Positions 12,370 through 25,700 of a DNA stretch of 64,000 bases are shown here, in pieces. A program made the position numbers and the translations under genes. The stretch is from the NCBI GenBank assembly GCA_022575985.1, contig JAKSXM010000007.1, forward strand, positions 62,092,501 to 62,156,500. Reading direction: 5' to 3'. Source of the stretch: Anagrus nilaparvatae. Taxonomy: Eukaryota; Arthropoda; Insecta; Hymenoptera; Mymaridae. Under the pieces are notes generated by a model. It was not told the DNA's origin. It worked only from the letters and a program-made list of their open reading frames with translations, and searched no databases. Each line of letters begins with the position of its first letter. The stretch's first letter is position 1.

Positions 12370-13560
12370 TTATAACACACAAGAAAGAGTGATGGAAATC
12401 TTGCCTCTTTTTGACTTCCTTGGATTATTTTGCTCGTTGCTATGTTTATTTATGTATGCAGCTTAATGAAATTATAAACAATAATAAACAGCCTAAAAAT
12501 ATTAAATGGTTATGTTTGCATTTTAAAATTAAGATTTAAAAGTTATATTGGCATTTTTTAAAGAATCAAACAATTTATAGAATTAAATAATTTATTATAT
12601 TGTGATTAATAGAAATAATATAAATAATGTTAAAATCTTGAAGCAATTAATGTGGTTATTTTTTTTATTACAAAATATTATTATTATTATTATTATCATT
12701 GTTGTGGAAGATTGGTCAAATGCAAGAAGTACACTGAGAAAATAAATTATAAGAAATTATTATAAATTCTGGAAAAACTCCTATCTTTTTATAATAGTTG
12801 AGCACTATGTTTCGTTTTCTAGTAGAAAATCGGGAATATTTGTAATTTTCGCATCGTTGCCAACCATTTCTTTGACAAAACAAAAAAATCATGTTACTCA
12901 ATATTTTAATTATTAAGGGATAAAATTTTTTGAAATAATAACAGCCTTTACGAGCAAATTTTATTAAGGGATAATTATATGTTCTAATAAAATTTTACAA
13001 AAAAAATAATAAAATTAGATTTTTTTATATTTGTCTCTTTTTGATTATGCAAAAATGATTTAAAATCCATTAACGCCGCGGCGCGATCAATCCATGGACG
13101 CTAGAATTTTCACTTTAATACCAAAATAATCTTAATGGTCTACTTTACCTAGTAAAAAAGAAAAATGTTTGTATAATTCCATGGTTGTAATCAATAATAT
13201 TTATTGCATATTGAAGTTTAAAGACCATTGTTTGAGGAACCTCAGTGCCAGCTAGTTGGCAGGGTATTTTTTTTTATTTCAACTATTTTATCCACTTAAA
13301 AGTAGTAATATGAGCTGAAATTTTGAAGAATTTGTTTTTTAGTAAAAATGAAAAGTTTCAGCCTGTAGTACTTGTAAATTAATTTTTAAATTATTTACGT
13401 AAAATGTGAGATACAATGTAATGAATTAAATTTAAACTACACAAAAGTTCATTATTTTACATGCAAATAATAAAATTATTTAAATAATTATTTATTTTAT
13501 AAATTATAATTATTATCGAATTATTATAATATTTATTAAAAAATATTATATTACATGAGA
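12370..13560. other. AT-rich intergenic sequence, no gene seen
   Basis: The stretch contains a short (TTA)n run near 12676-12695 and a small GC pocket near 13075 (cgccgcggcgcg). No open frame of interest. Confidence 0.5.
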
Positions 13561-13568
13561 AATAATTT

Positions 13569-14870
13569 GGAAAATATAGTTTACTCCATGGAAAAACTAC
13601 TACAACGGAGATTTCTACATTTAAAGTCTTACATTAAATTACTAATCTTACAGAATATTCTGTTAAATTAATTTTTTTTACATGAAAAAATTAAATTTAA
13701 AAAATAAATCAATAATTTTTACACAATTAAACTGATCAAAGAAAATTTTTACAAAAAAATAACTAAATTTTTGTTTCTAAATTTTATATAAAATTTTTGA
13801 CCATCGGTAAACAAAAAAAATTTATTTTGTACATCAATTAAATGATATTTATTTTTTTTAACTGAGTAATTCTTACAATTACTTTTCTTACATTGTAAAT
13901 TATATTATCTGTAAAAAAAAATATTTAAATTATATATTATTATCCTTAAAAAAAATTTTTCTTTACATATTTTTTTTTTTTTATAATCAAGCGGAATGAC
14001 CTTTTTTTCTATAGAATTTTTAGTTAAATTCACTTAACATGTTGGTTCAACATGATACAGTAAGGACTACAATAGTTTTTTAAAAGATGTCGCCCCTAAA
14101 TGATCCTGTAGTTTTTAAAACTTAAAAACTAGTCCGGCAAATTCTGTGATTCACCTATATCCAATTTTGAAAGGTCAAGAATCGAGATGAAACCTTTTTT
14201 ATTTACTTTCGAAAAATATTGCAAAAAAGCGTCCCAAAGGAGAATCGTTTTCTATTACGAGGGGTAATTCATAGCTCATTTTTTCTCCACTTTTATCCAC
14301 CAATTATAAAATATAATAAAAAATGTTTTTTTTTATTCAATTTTTAATGATGCATCTAGGTAAATCGGGACATAAATCTAATTTCGAAAATTACATTTCC
14401 TTATTGTATGATGTTGAACATGTTAAGTGCATTTAACTAAAAATTCTATAGAAAAAAAGGTCGTTCCGATTGATTATAAAAAAATAAAAATAAAAATATG
14501 TTTACAAATAGAAAAAAATTTTTTTTTTACAAATGTACAGATAATATAATTTACAATGTAAGAAAAGTAATTGTAAGAATTACTCATTAAAAAAAAAATA
14601 AATATCATTTTAATTGATGTACAAAATAAATTATTTACCGATGGTCAAAAATTTTATGTAAAATTTGGAAACAAAAATTTAGTTATTTTTTTGTCAAAAT
14701 TTTCTTTGATCAGTTTAATTGTGTAAAAATTATTGATTTATTTTTTAAATTTAATTTTTCCATGTAAAAAAAATTAATTTTTTTTTATATTCTGTAAGAT
14801 TAGTATGTAAGACTTTAAATGTAGAAATCTCCGTTGTAGTAGTTTTTCCATGGAGTAAACTATATTTTCC
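13569..14870. mobile_element. 1.3 kb foldback element with ~480 bp inverted arms and 8 bp TSD
   Basis: The left end GGAAAATATAGTTTACTCC and the right end GGAGTAAACTATATTTTCC are inverted repeats. The homology continues inward for about 480 bases on each side (to ~14050 and from ~14405), leaving ~350 bases of unique centre. It is bounded by AATAATTT at 13561-13568 and 14871-14878. An 8 bp duplication fits hAT, P or Merlin types; the GG terminus is closest to Merlin, but this is uncertain. It has no transposase. Confidence 0.85.
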
Positions 14871-14879
14871 AATAATTTT

Positions 14880-15650
14880 AGCTCTAAATTATAAAAAAAA
14901 ATTTTTCGAAATTCTAACCAGAATTTTAACTTACCACAAATGCTGCTACCTCAACTTTAACAAGAATATAAATCGTAAAACAAACATTTTAATGTTTATC
15001 GAGATGTTTATTCCAGAAAAATTTCGTATTCTACAGGGAGTAGATATAAATTCACCCTCATCACTAAAATATTAAAGTTAAGATTCTAAATTCACTCTAA
15101 TAGTTAAATTTTTAAAGTTTTATTGAAAAATAAATTTACTATCGAAAATAGTCTTTTCCTTTTTTGTTATTTTGATTTTATCAATAAATGTTAAGTACGT
15201 GCGTAAAACTTGAAAAAAAAATCTCTAATACATAATGATAATAACGAGGGTAATAATAATAGAGTTTACATGTACGTGAAAAAAATATGTAAGCATATCA
15301 AATTTTTTTTTTTTGCAAGAAAAGCACAATATATTTTTTTTTTATAATAATAATACCATATACTTATGCAGTTTTTACATGAGTTTTTATTACAGAGTGT
15401 GTACAGGAAGTTTTCTATACTTTTTTAAAACTATTATAGATTTATAGGTAATTTTTAAAATCAATAATTGAAATAATGTTTCAATTAAAGACATTATTTT
15501 TATAATATAAGAAATTTTAATTAATTTTAACATTTTTTATTGATTATAAATTATTTTCAAATATTTAATTGATTCTCTATAAAGAAAAATTTTTTCATCC
15601 CAAAAAGAAAACACGTTTTGTTCCCGCCAAGAAATAAAAATTATATTTAG
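14880..15650. other. AT-rich sequence, no gene seen
   Basis: It lies between the foldback element and a slightly less AT-rich block at 15.65 kb. Nothing recognisable was found. Confidence 0.45.
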
Positions 15651-15653
15651 AGC

Positions 15654-16053
15654 ATGACAGCAAATAAAGAATGCTCTAATTCACAGTTTACGTACTATCT
15701 GGGTTATTCTTTCTTATTGCACCCTTGGTTTATAAAGTACTATTATATCGGTCATTATTTTTCAAATCGAGCAAATGATTTTCTGGTAATGAAAACAAAA
15801 ACATCTAGATCTCTGTTATTAATACTGCGATCCCTTTGAATTTCATCGAGAAGTTTTGGATTCAGTAATTTTTGGGCCTCCGGTGCCCAATATCACTCGC
15901 AGATTTCAGTTCTCGATGGTTAATTTTGCAGCTTCCATATTCAAAGTAAAAAAGTACTATGCAACATTGAAAACTAGACGTAAAACTAGACAATTCAGCA
16001 AAAAAAATGAGTTGAAAAAGATCGACCCATACAACGAACCCATAATTTATTAA
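15654..16053 (+). other. Two small unrecognised open frames, less AT-rich than surroundings
   Basis: A 61-codon frame (15654-15839) ends at a stop, and a second frame reads through 15832-16053 ending NEPIIY. The second frame is basic in its middle (KTRRKTRQFSKK). Neither matches a family I recognise, and neither ends in a donor that would join the cadherin exon at 16696 in the right phase. This may be a 5' untranslated exon of the cadherin gene, a decayed gene fragment or chance. The block stands out only by base composition and its position 0.6 kb upstream of the first coding exon. Confidence 0.2.
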
Positions 16054-16695
16054 CATATATAAATAAATGGCTGATATTATTAAGAACAAGTAACTTATTT
16101 TTAAACGAATGCATACATACATTTTTTATTTTATTTGCATGTATACAAACATAGATAAGGTAAATTTACGAGAAAGATCGAAAAATATCAAGAAGAAGCC
16201 TTTGAAAAAAATTCAGAAAGCCCATAAAAATAGTAGCGTACATATATAATACATATAAAATGAATGGACTTAAATTTCGATTGGTTTTATATTTTTATAT
16301 TACATATGCAGTTCAATTTCCTTTTTAAATTTATTAGTTCCTTTTTTATTTTTTCCTATCACTTTTATAGGCTTTCATAAGCCAAAAATAAAAGTAATTT
16401 ATACGAAAATTTAGAGGACATAAATATATTTTTTATTTACTTTTTTTATTTATTTGTCTTATTGACCTATTAAAGTATTTTAAACGTATGTTTAATTTCG
16501 TGTTTACTATTATATAATAATAGCTATTATACATATATAAATTATTATGCATTATATCAAAAACGTATCGATTGACCTTTTCACGTCTTATTTAACATTT
16601 AATTTATACAATCATTAAATGTGTAATTTTATGATTTGCACGAAAACAACGAATTTTTTTTATTTGTAAATTAATATTTTTGTTTTTTGTTACAG

Positions 16696-16757
16696 TTAAT
16701 GCTGACAGTGTAAAATATCAAAGGAGTCATAGAGAAAAACAAAACATCGAATTAAAG
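16696..16757 (+). CDS. shg: shg exon: N-terminal linker before EC1
   Basis: The acceptor follows ttttttgttacag and the donor is AAG|gtatga. It encodes NADSVKYQRSHREKQNIELK, starting in phase 1, so an upstream exon must supply one base. Polar, no hydrophobic segment, so this is not the signal peptide. Confidence 0.75.
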
Positions 16758-19700
16758 GTATGAAGGATTTTTATTTTTATTTTTTTTTTAACTACATTTA
16801 TAGTAATCTATAATTAAAGTTTATATGAAAGAGCCCATGGACTTTGAAATTTACTGATAAAGTTGTCCAATCAACGTAAAAAAATTTATAAGTAACATGT
16901 CCAGATTAGTCTAAATTTTTAGACTGACAAATGGACACCGGAAAATTTAGGACGCCAAATTATAATCTAAACTTATGGAAGACTAATATGTTAGAAAAAT
17001 ATCCTCGAAAATACCCTGCGAAAATACCCAAGATACCCTCCGTTTATTCCAATGCGCCTTCTGGGCTTAGAAACGCAGAGTTTAATATTACGTAAAAGTT
17101 ATAAAATAGAATTCTTAGGCAGTTTTCCAAATAACGCTGCCGCCTTGCAACCAAAATACTTCTACTTGGTTTCATTTTTTTTTGTATAACCACCATCTTC
17201 TGATCCTCGTAAATCGCAATTTTTTATCAGTAATTCTCTTACTGTTGTAATTCACAAACCAAATACCTATTTTTGGCCCAAAATGACCAATTATTAAATT
17301 GTTAATATGTATTAATTATTAATTATAACTTAATAAAATTACAGTCAGTCATACTCATAGATAGAATTTACGTTCATCCTAGACTTATTTTTGTCGTATT
17401 ATTGCTTAAAGACATTTGTACATACTGAATGATTACAATAAAGATAGAGAACAATGGTTTCCAAAATATTTGTGAACTTGTAATTTATGTACTAGTGCAT
17501 TAGCAAATGCATTAGAAACTATTAATTTAAAGACTGTTTTCTTGTGTACTAAATTAGAAAATTCCTTATGAAGCAATATGGAATTCAATAAAAATTATTC
17601 AATAAAAGGTATTTAAAATTCCTAACCTGCTCATTTATTATTTTACAGCAGAGAATTGAACAAAATCATAACCACAAACCAATATTCTTCGACTGTGCGA
17701 ATTATGCACCAATTGTCAAAGAAGAAGAAAACCCTGGAATAAGGGTTATACAGGTTCGTGCTGATGATCAAGATCCGCCAAATGATGGAGGTAATTTAAA
17801 ACAAAATTTTTGTCTTGATATATTTTTTTTATTTATGGTTCTGAATTATCTTATACAATACTCTGTATAAAGAGATGAGGGTAATTTTATCTGTGTTAGG
17901 CTTTGAAGTAATACAATTACACCCTATAGTAATAAAATACAGAGTTTCGCCAATACCGTACCAAAATTGGGTTATTAGGGCTAATTAGAGGGGCTAAAAA
18001 CTATTCCAAAAATATGAAAAAATTGAAAAATCACTATGCGCGTTTTTTTTCCTTACTTATTTTTCAGCTTTAAGTAGTTGACAATATTATTTCAAGCGAG
18101 ACCGAGATCTGGCTATAAAAATTGCGAGACAATACCGGGACGGAAGTCTCGAAATATTTTTTTATAAATCTAGGACATAGCTTCAATAAAATGCAATGAA
18201 AACTATAAAATTGTAAATACATGTAAAACCGTACCGGGATAAGCCGATCTCGCGATCGGGTTAAGGTCTCATCTGCAAAAATTTGTTTTTGTTATTACAA
18301 GTACAATAATTATAAATATTAAAAAATTATAAAAGTATATTTTTAAACTTCTTTCTGTGGGATTTTTTTATAATGTTTATGTCAATTAACTAATAAAAAG
18401 GATAATGGAATACGTTTTTCATATTTTAGTAGGACGACTCCATATAACAAAGGATCATAATTTTTAAATAATTGATTTTTCTTTTAAAAAAGAGGGTACT
18501 TTTAAAATTTTGAGGTTATTAGATCTTGATAAACGCTAAAAAGTGGTTAACTAAAATTATTCACTTTTTTAGATAAAAGCACCCATCTAACCTAATGTGG
18601 AAATTTTAAAAAAAATTTTTTACACTACAATTGGGTACATTCAAAAATTTTAACTTTTTGGATTTTAAAAAAGATGAAAAAGTAAACTAAAAAATTTTTT
18701 TTAAACCCGTGAAAAAAACCATGTATACACCAAAAAACAAATTAAAAAAAAATACTAGTATTATTTACTCACATGCTTTATATACAAGTACATACACATA
18801 AAAATTTAATTATAAAAAAATAATATTAAAATTTTTTAATAAAAAACTTTTTTATTTTATTTTTTTTTTTATTAATTTTCGTGGACATCATAAAATAATC
18901 ATTAATAAATAAAAAAAAAAAAAAATTTAATAGCTAATAGGCGCAATAAGAATAAACAAATAATTTATACCTGAAATACACATCCATTTTTTTTCACGGG
19001 AAATATGTGAATATTGCATCAGCCATGGAGTGTTTGCGGGCTTTAAAGACTCACAAATTTCCATGACCGCCATGTTGTACAAGTACAAATGAGAGACTTT
19101 GCCGACGAGCGCAGAGAGAATCGTCCCAGATTCTTACTGGGTAAACACACTCTAAACCCCCTGCGCTTGTTTGTCACAAACCAGAACTCCCTTTTCAGTT
19201 ATAGCTTCAGTTTAGAACGCGCAACTGGCCACTGCCTTCCACCCTAACTAGGGATGGGAGAGTTCTCTACAATAGAAAGCCCTCCTCCTTCTTCTTGAAC
19301 AAGGCGGCCCTTACGTACTCTGCTACCTTGTTCCAATTTTCAGGACTCCGTAACATTTCCGGGGACACCCGCTCTGGCCTCCAAATCAGGGAGGATGCGG
19401 ACGCCTTTCCGAGTAGCGCACACATCCGAAGAATGTGTGCTATGCTGTGCCCTCCTTGCATTGCCAGTGTAAGTACTCGGTGCCACTTTTTCAGCAGGTA
19501 ACGGAAGTACCCGTGATCTGTTAAAAACTAGGTGAGATAAAAGTCCACCTCCCCATGGTGTCGCCCTATCCATGCCTGCAGATCTGAAATCAGTGTGTGC
19601 ATAGTGTGCATCTACCGGGCCTTTCGGTAGTTATGCCATAGTTCCTTCCATTCGATCTTTGTGCTGGAGCGGGCACGAGTGACAGCCACTTCGCGCTCCT

Positions 19701-22700
19701 CTACGCTTTTGTAGATGTATTTCCGTTCCATCGCTAGCAGGTGATGACTGATGCTACCAGCTGGATCGCTATTAGGGATATAGTATGGTATTCGCAGGCA
19801 ATCCTCAAATCGGCTTGCCGTTGTACAGAAGAAATTTTCTTTCTGTACTTGGCAGTTTTGGTGATATCTATCCAGATTTTCGATCCGTAAAGCAGGACAG
19901 AAAGTGACACTAACATCAAGAGTCTTCGCGACGCGGCCCTCAGAAGCTCTGCTCATTGTCAAGCTCATACATCCATTTAGTATAATATATATAGTTATAC
20001 ATGTGTGTATTTTTTACTTTTGGAAAATTCGAAGAAAGCAATTTTTCCCGAAAACGACACCTAGCTTATCCAATATCTCAAACAAACATACAAGGTTTGC
20101 TCGTTTAATGTTATAGGATATTTTTCCGAAAAAAAAATAAAGAATATAAAAAAATTTAAATATAAATGCTTCTTTTTTTTTGGGATTAATTTTATTTTTA
20201 ATTTACAAGAAGAAATAAAAGTTTTGTGACTTATTTAGTGTAATAAACTTGGTAATAAATAACTACAAAAATAATAAATATATTTTAAATATTAAGGTGG
20301 CTCACGCAGTTTATAAAAAACGAATAATTTAAACTAAAATTTACTGTAGATGAAGATAATTAAAAAACAAATCCATTGATCCCAAAAAATACCCAGGCTC
20401 CCCATTAATTAAGAATGAAACAAGCGACTGAAAATTCTTAAGGTTAACACCGCGTTCTTATGGGAGTTGATATTGTTTTACTCCGTACTCATTCAATAAC
20501 GAATCTTTTTGATTAAATTGTACACAAGTGTTATTTAACAAAAATAAAAACTTATCCAAGAAAAAAATACAATAGTTGCCAATCAAATTATAAACAGATA
20601 ATTTTAGTCGCGGGCCCCTTTCAATAAAATGTTTTGTATTTTTAAAATTTTGTTTATACCGAACTCATCGAGGAACTCATTATATAAGAAAATTCATTAT
20701 TATTAATAATAACTTCTAAATATTGACGTATCTATAAAACAAATAATAAAATTTAATTAATTAGTTATGCCCCCCTCTGATGTAACCCTAAAATATACGG
20801 ACCTAAAACCGTGAGACACCTTAAATATTATAGTTTCTGTAAAGGTATTTATGATTCAATATTCTTTAACAATATTAAAAAAAACTCTTTTGTTTTATTA
20901 CCAGTACTGTAAATATAATCTATTAATACAAAAATTAAACATCGAATGTATACCTAGAATAACTAAATCCATTTAAAATTTATTTATTATATTAATCAAT
21001 ATGTCAAAATTTTATTTACACGTATTTACACATAGATACATATTTACATACAAAAATATAATTTAAATTTTATTATTAAAAGTAATGTAGGGTTATTGGT
21101 TGGGGTATAACAAAATTATTAAAAAAAACACACCTTCTAATTTACAAAAATATATATGTTACCGTTAGAGTCCGCTCTCCCAATAAAGTTAACATTAACC
21201 AGTTAAAGTTAACTTTAGCGAAGCGTTTTCGTTAAAGTCCATGAAGACGATTAAAATGAATTAAAATATAACATTAGCGGCATCATGTTCGTTAAAGTTA
21301 ACTTTAACCAATCCTTGTTAGTTAAAGTCCATGAAAGCGGTTTCAAATAAGAGTTCGAGTTTGTATTATATATTATATACGACTCTCGCTATAAGGTACT
21401 CTCAAGGCTTAGGTTAGGCTCATAAAGATATTGTGAAACATCTCTATGGTTAGGCTACTCTTTTAAAAATGCATTTCTTAGGATCAGTAACCAATCCTAG
21501 TTATAAGACACCCCAAGGGTTAGGTTAGGCTATTTTTTTTTAAAGGCATTGTCACAGTATTGTTTACAAATTTGCGCATGGGTTCTTAAGCCCACCTTGC
21601 CCTAATTCTAGGGAATGCCTTACTGCGTGAAAATGCCTTTAAAAAAAAAATAACCTAACCTAACCCTAGGGGCGTGTTATAACTAGGATTGATTACTGGT
21701 TCCAAGAAATGCATTTTTAAAAAAGTAGCCTAACCTAAATCCTTGGATGCCTTATAGCCAGAGTCGTATATAATATATTATAATACAAATTTTTTTTAGT
21801 ATGCTAAACCGCTTTCATGGACTTTAACTGACAAGGATTGGTTAAAGTTAACTTTATCGTATACACACCCGTTAATGTTGTATTTTTATTCATTTTAATC
21901 GTCTTCGTGGACGAAAACGCTTCGCTAAAGTTAACTTTAACTGGTTAATGTTAACATTATCGGGAGAGCGGACTTTAACGGTAACATATATACAACATTT
22001 ATTCATTACAAAAATTACAAAAAGTTAAACACTCCTGCATACACACACAATTACACCAATTATGTCAAAACTACACTGAACTACGGATTAATTACATTCA
22101 CGCCTGATTATTATACATAAAACCTTTGATAAAACAGTACACACGTCTACTCCGTATAAAAGTCATCTCCGAACACACGCATTCATTCAAATCGCCATCT
22201 CCCTTCGATATTAGTCATTTAGAAAGAGAACTACTTTCTTTCTAAAACAACAGCCCCCTTCAAGAAGGGGCCTTTTTCGTAGGACGAGGAGAATGCATTT
22301 ACGCATACCATATACGCGTACTGTATGGTTATGTGGGACTCAACCTCAAATCTGTATCTGGGGTTGCCCAGATATACACAATTGAGGAATTACAATACCC
22401 ACTAAACTCCCCACCCTCCTGCATTTATGACAATATCATAGAATCCGGACCGGGACTCCCTGTTTAGGTATTACTTCGGTCCGGAAACAATGCAGCCCAG
22501 GCATTTCTTCGCCATACCCTGTCAATAAAGGAGGAGATTTTCCTACGAGAGGAAACCTTCCTCCTTTTTTCCAATCAGTGTCGCCCGTACGTACTCTGCC
22601 ACACTGTACCAGTTAGCGGCACTGCGCAGCATTTCCGGGACGACTACTTCCGGCCTCCATTCATCGAAGGGCGGTCGCCCTTCAGCGAAGCGAGGACACC

Positions 22701-25700
22701 CAAAAAAGGTGTGCTCAGCGGTATCCAGTTCGCCCGGGCAATGCAAGCATTCCGGAGATGTCACCTTGCTCCACTTGAAAAGCATATCGCGGAAATAACC
22801 GTGACCAGTTAGGAACTGTGTGAGGTAGAAGTCTACCTCTCCATGATCACGGTTCATCCAGCTTTCCATATCGATGATAAGGCGGTGCGTCCAACGTCCC
22901 CTCGGGTCACCATTCCACCTATACTGCCAACATTCCATTGTGCGGGAGCGAGCGCGAACGGAAGCTACGTCGCGCTCTTCTTCCCCACGGTTATAGATCG
23001 CCTGCCTTTCCAAGGCAAGCAGGTCGATGGGAATCACCCGAGCCACCACCTGGATCGCTGGCTCTGATACTGTCTTGTACGAGCAAGCGATTCGAAGTGC
23101 CCCCTGCCTCTGTAAATAATAATAAAAACTACCAATCCCGCAGTAATTTCCAGTTCACATAGTTTGCAATCAAATTTTAATTGTAATTTGGATTACAACG
23201 TTGTAATTTTGGATTACAAAGTTTTATCGAATTCATTCTAACATTGAGAAACTACGAAAAGTTGAAAAAAATGTTAATTGGTTTAATTGTGCGTTTAATA
23301 TTACATTACCCAGGTAGAATCTACTTAAGTCATCCGGACCATAAGTTATAAGTAACTGATTTGTTTATCATATAAATCCTGTTCAGTTACTGATCCAAAA
23401 TTAATCGTTATGAGAATTACTGTTAAGTTACGCCGAGCATCGCGAGGCCAATAAGCTAGTAAATAATTATTATCAAGTGTAGAATAAAAAAAAAGTTTCA
23501 TAAATTTTTATTTTTGTAAAATGAAAATTCGAGACTTTCGAGACTTTTTCAAGACGAGACAAGACTTTCAAAAAATGAGATTTTTCGAGACCGTGGCGAG
23601 ATCTGGGCAAATCTCGTCTCTCTCGTCTTGGGTGAAATAATTTTGTAGCCATTATATAATTTAATAACCACCCCCTATCCCATTTTAGGTTGAAGTCAAT
23701 AGTGACCACCGAAATGACACCGTAGTACTTATAAATTTCAACTCTTGTTAATGTTTACTGCACCTTCTTGAGTGCCCCCACTGTCACAATAATTCTTAAA
23801 AGTCACATATACAGTTTTTTTGACATTTACTGTAAGCTTGTTATCTATAAACCGAGCTATAAACCATTGGATTATATTTTATAATCTTTTTCATAATTTT
23901 CTCAGCTGTTTCCCAGGAATCCTCTACACAATCAGCTGGAGATCAGCAGTTGTAACCAGTTTGTGTGGTACATAAGAAATCATTATGCGTGACCTGTTGT
24001 TTTCTATTTTTCTATCACTTAAATAACTACAAAGTAATTCCAAAGGTGCTCCTTTATTTCCATGTCTATAGAGATTTTTAATTAATAAACTGTGGTTAAC
24101 ATCAAATGATTTAATTAAGTCTATAAAAGTAACCAAAGCAGCTTTATTATTAATAATGCCATTATACAACAAATCTTTAAGTTCAGTAAGAGCTTCTTTA
24201 GTTCCCTTTCCTACGTAGAAACCGTACTTCTTGTTAGAAATAGTCTTTTTACTGTTCAAGAAATTTATTAACTTATTATAAACTATCTGTTCAAAAATTT
24301 TAGCTACATTTGAAATAAGAGAGATTGGACGATAGTGTAATATTCTGTTTGTAACATGATTTAAAAATTGGTACTCTATATAATTGGTAGCTCAGATATA
24401 AGTTTAATAATTATTTAATTCTTTATTTCAGGTACAATCACTTACAGTTTTGTAACATCTCCAAATGAAAAACTTAAATTTGAAATAAATAATGTTACTG
24501 GTGTAATAAGAACAACACAAATGCTTGATAGAGATGAACCAGCACGTGAAAAAAGTGTTTATCTTACAGTATTAGCTACCGATAATGGTAGGCCAAGACT
24601 TGACGACGTTTGTACTTTCAAAGTAACAATCGAAGATATTAATGACAATAGTCCAATTTTTGATAAAGTTGTAAGTACTAAAATTATTTTATCAATTACT
24701 TATATTAATATATAATTTTTTTTTTCTAATTTAAAAAAAGTATTATTTACTATACATAAAATGCTTTTTATTTTTTAATTTTTACAGTAATTCTTTATTA
24801 TTACATTTCTTTTATTTATATTCTTTATTGTTTGTGTTTTTTATTTTACATTATAATTTCAATGTTTAATCTTCCTTTCTTTTCTTTTTTTTTTTATTAA
24901 TTGAATGCCTATTATTATATATTATTTATTTTGAATACGAAAGAAAAGAATTTTTTTAACTAACAATATATCTTTTATTATTTTCTATAATATATATACA
25001 TAAATAAAAAAATATAAGTATATACTATAAAAATTATTTATTTTTTGTTTGTTTTTTTTTTCTTATATTTATTCGTTTTTGTGTTATGTATGTTTTTATT
25101 TAAAAAACAAATATATATATAAAATTTATTAAAAATGAAAATTTTTTTTATTGGCTGAATATTTACTAACATATTCTCATTTTGCTTAAATTTGTTTTTT
25201 TTTTTATCCTGAATTCTAGGACTTCTGGGGACCTGGGGCGAAGGTTGGTTCTATTCAAAAAAATTTTCTCTCAACATAATATATGTATACAACTATATAT
25301 TATATTAATCAATTTTTATTTTTTTATTTTTACAAAGTTCAAAAATATTGTTTTTTTAGATATTTGCACGAATTTTTTTTATTTTAGCTCGAATTTAGTT
25401 TTTTTTTTAATCGATTTATGAATATAATTATTAGATTACGTGTAAATACTTTTTTTTAAAGAATTTTTTTATTAAATCCAGGTAATTCACTTTTAGTACT
25501 GAGCAGATTTTCAAATGTACTTGAATAAGGTTTGGAATGCGAATTTTTTTTAAGTTGTGAAATTACTTTTTTATAATCATGACGTTTAGGTTGGTTCCTC
25601 AAACCTCCGTAAGCACAAAAAAACATCCGCAACGTAATGCGCACAACACAGCACGCTTGCGCACAAACGAAAATCGTGTTGTACGCATTGCGTTGCGGCT

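Noticed and set aside
17940..18270. Weak palindrome with gagatctg and gtaccggga words, partly echoed near 23.5-23.64 kb
   Set aside because: The pairing is too patchy by eye to define ends or a family; may be an old repeat.
21340..21365. Possible tRNA T-arm (agttcgagt)
   Set aside because: It lies in the foldback arm, with no acceptor stem or anticodon arm at the right distance. No tRNA was found anywhere in the window.
22843..23162. Plus-strand frames opposite the R1-type LINE at 22.5-23.1 kb
   Set aside because: Shadows of the minus-strand ORF2 C-terminus.
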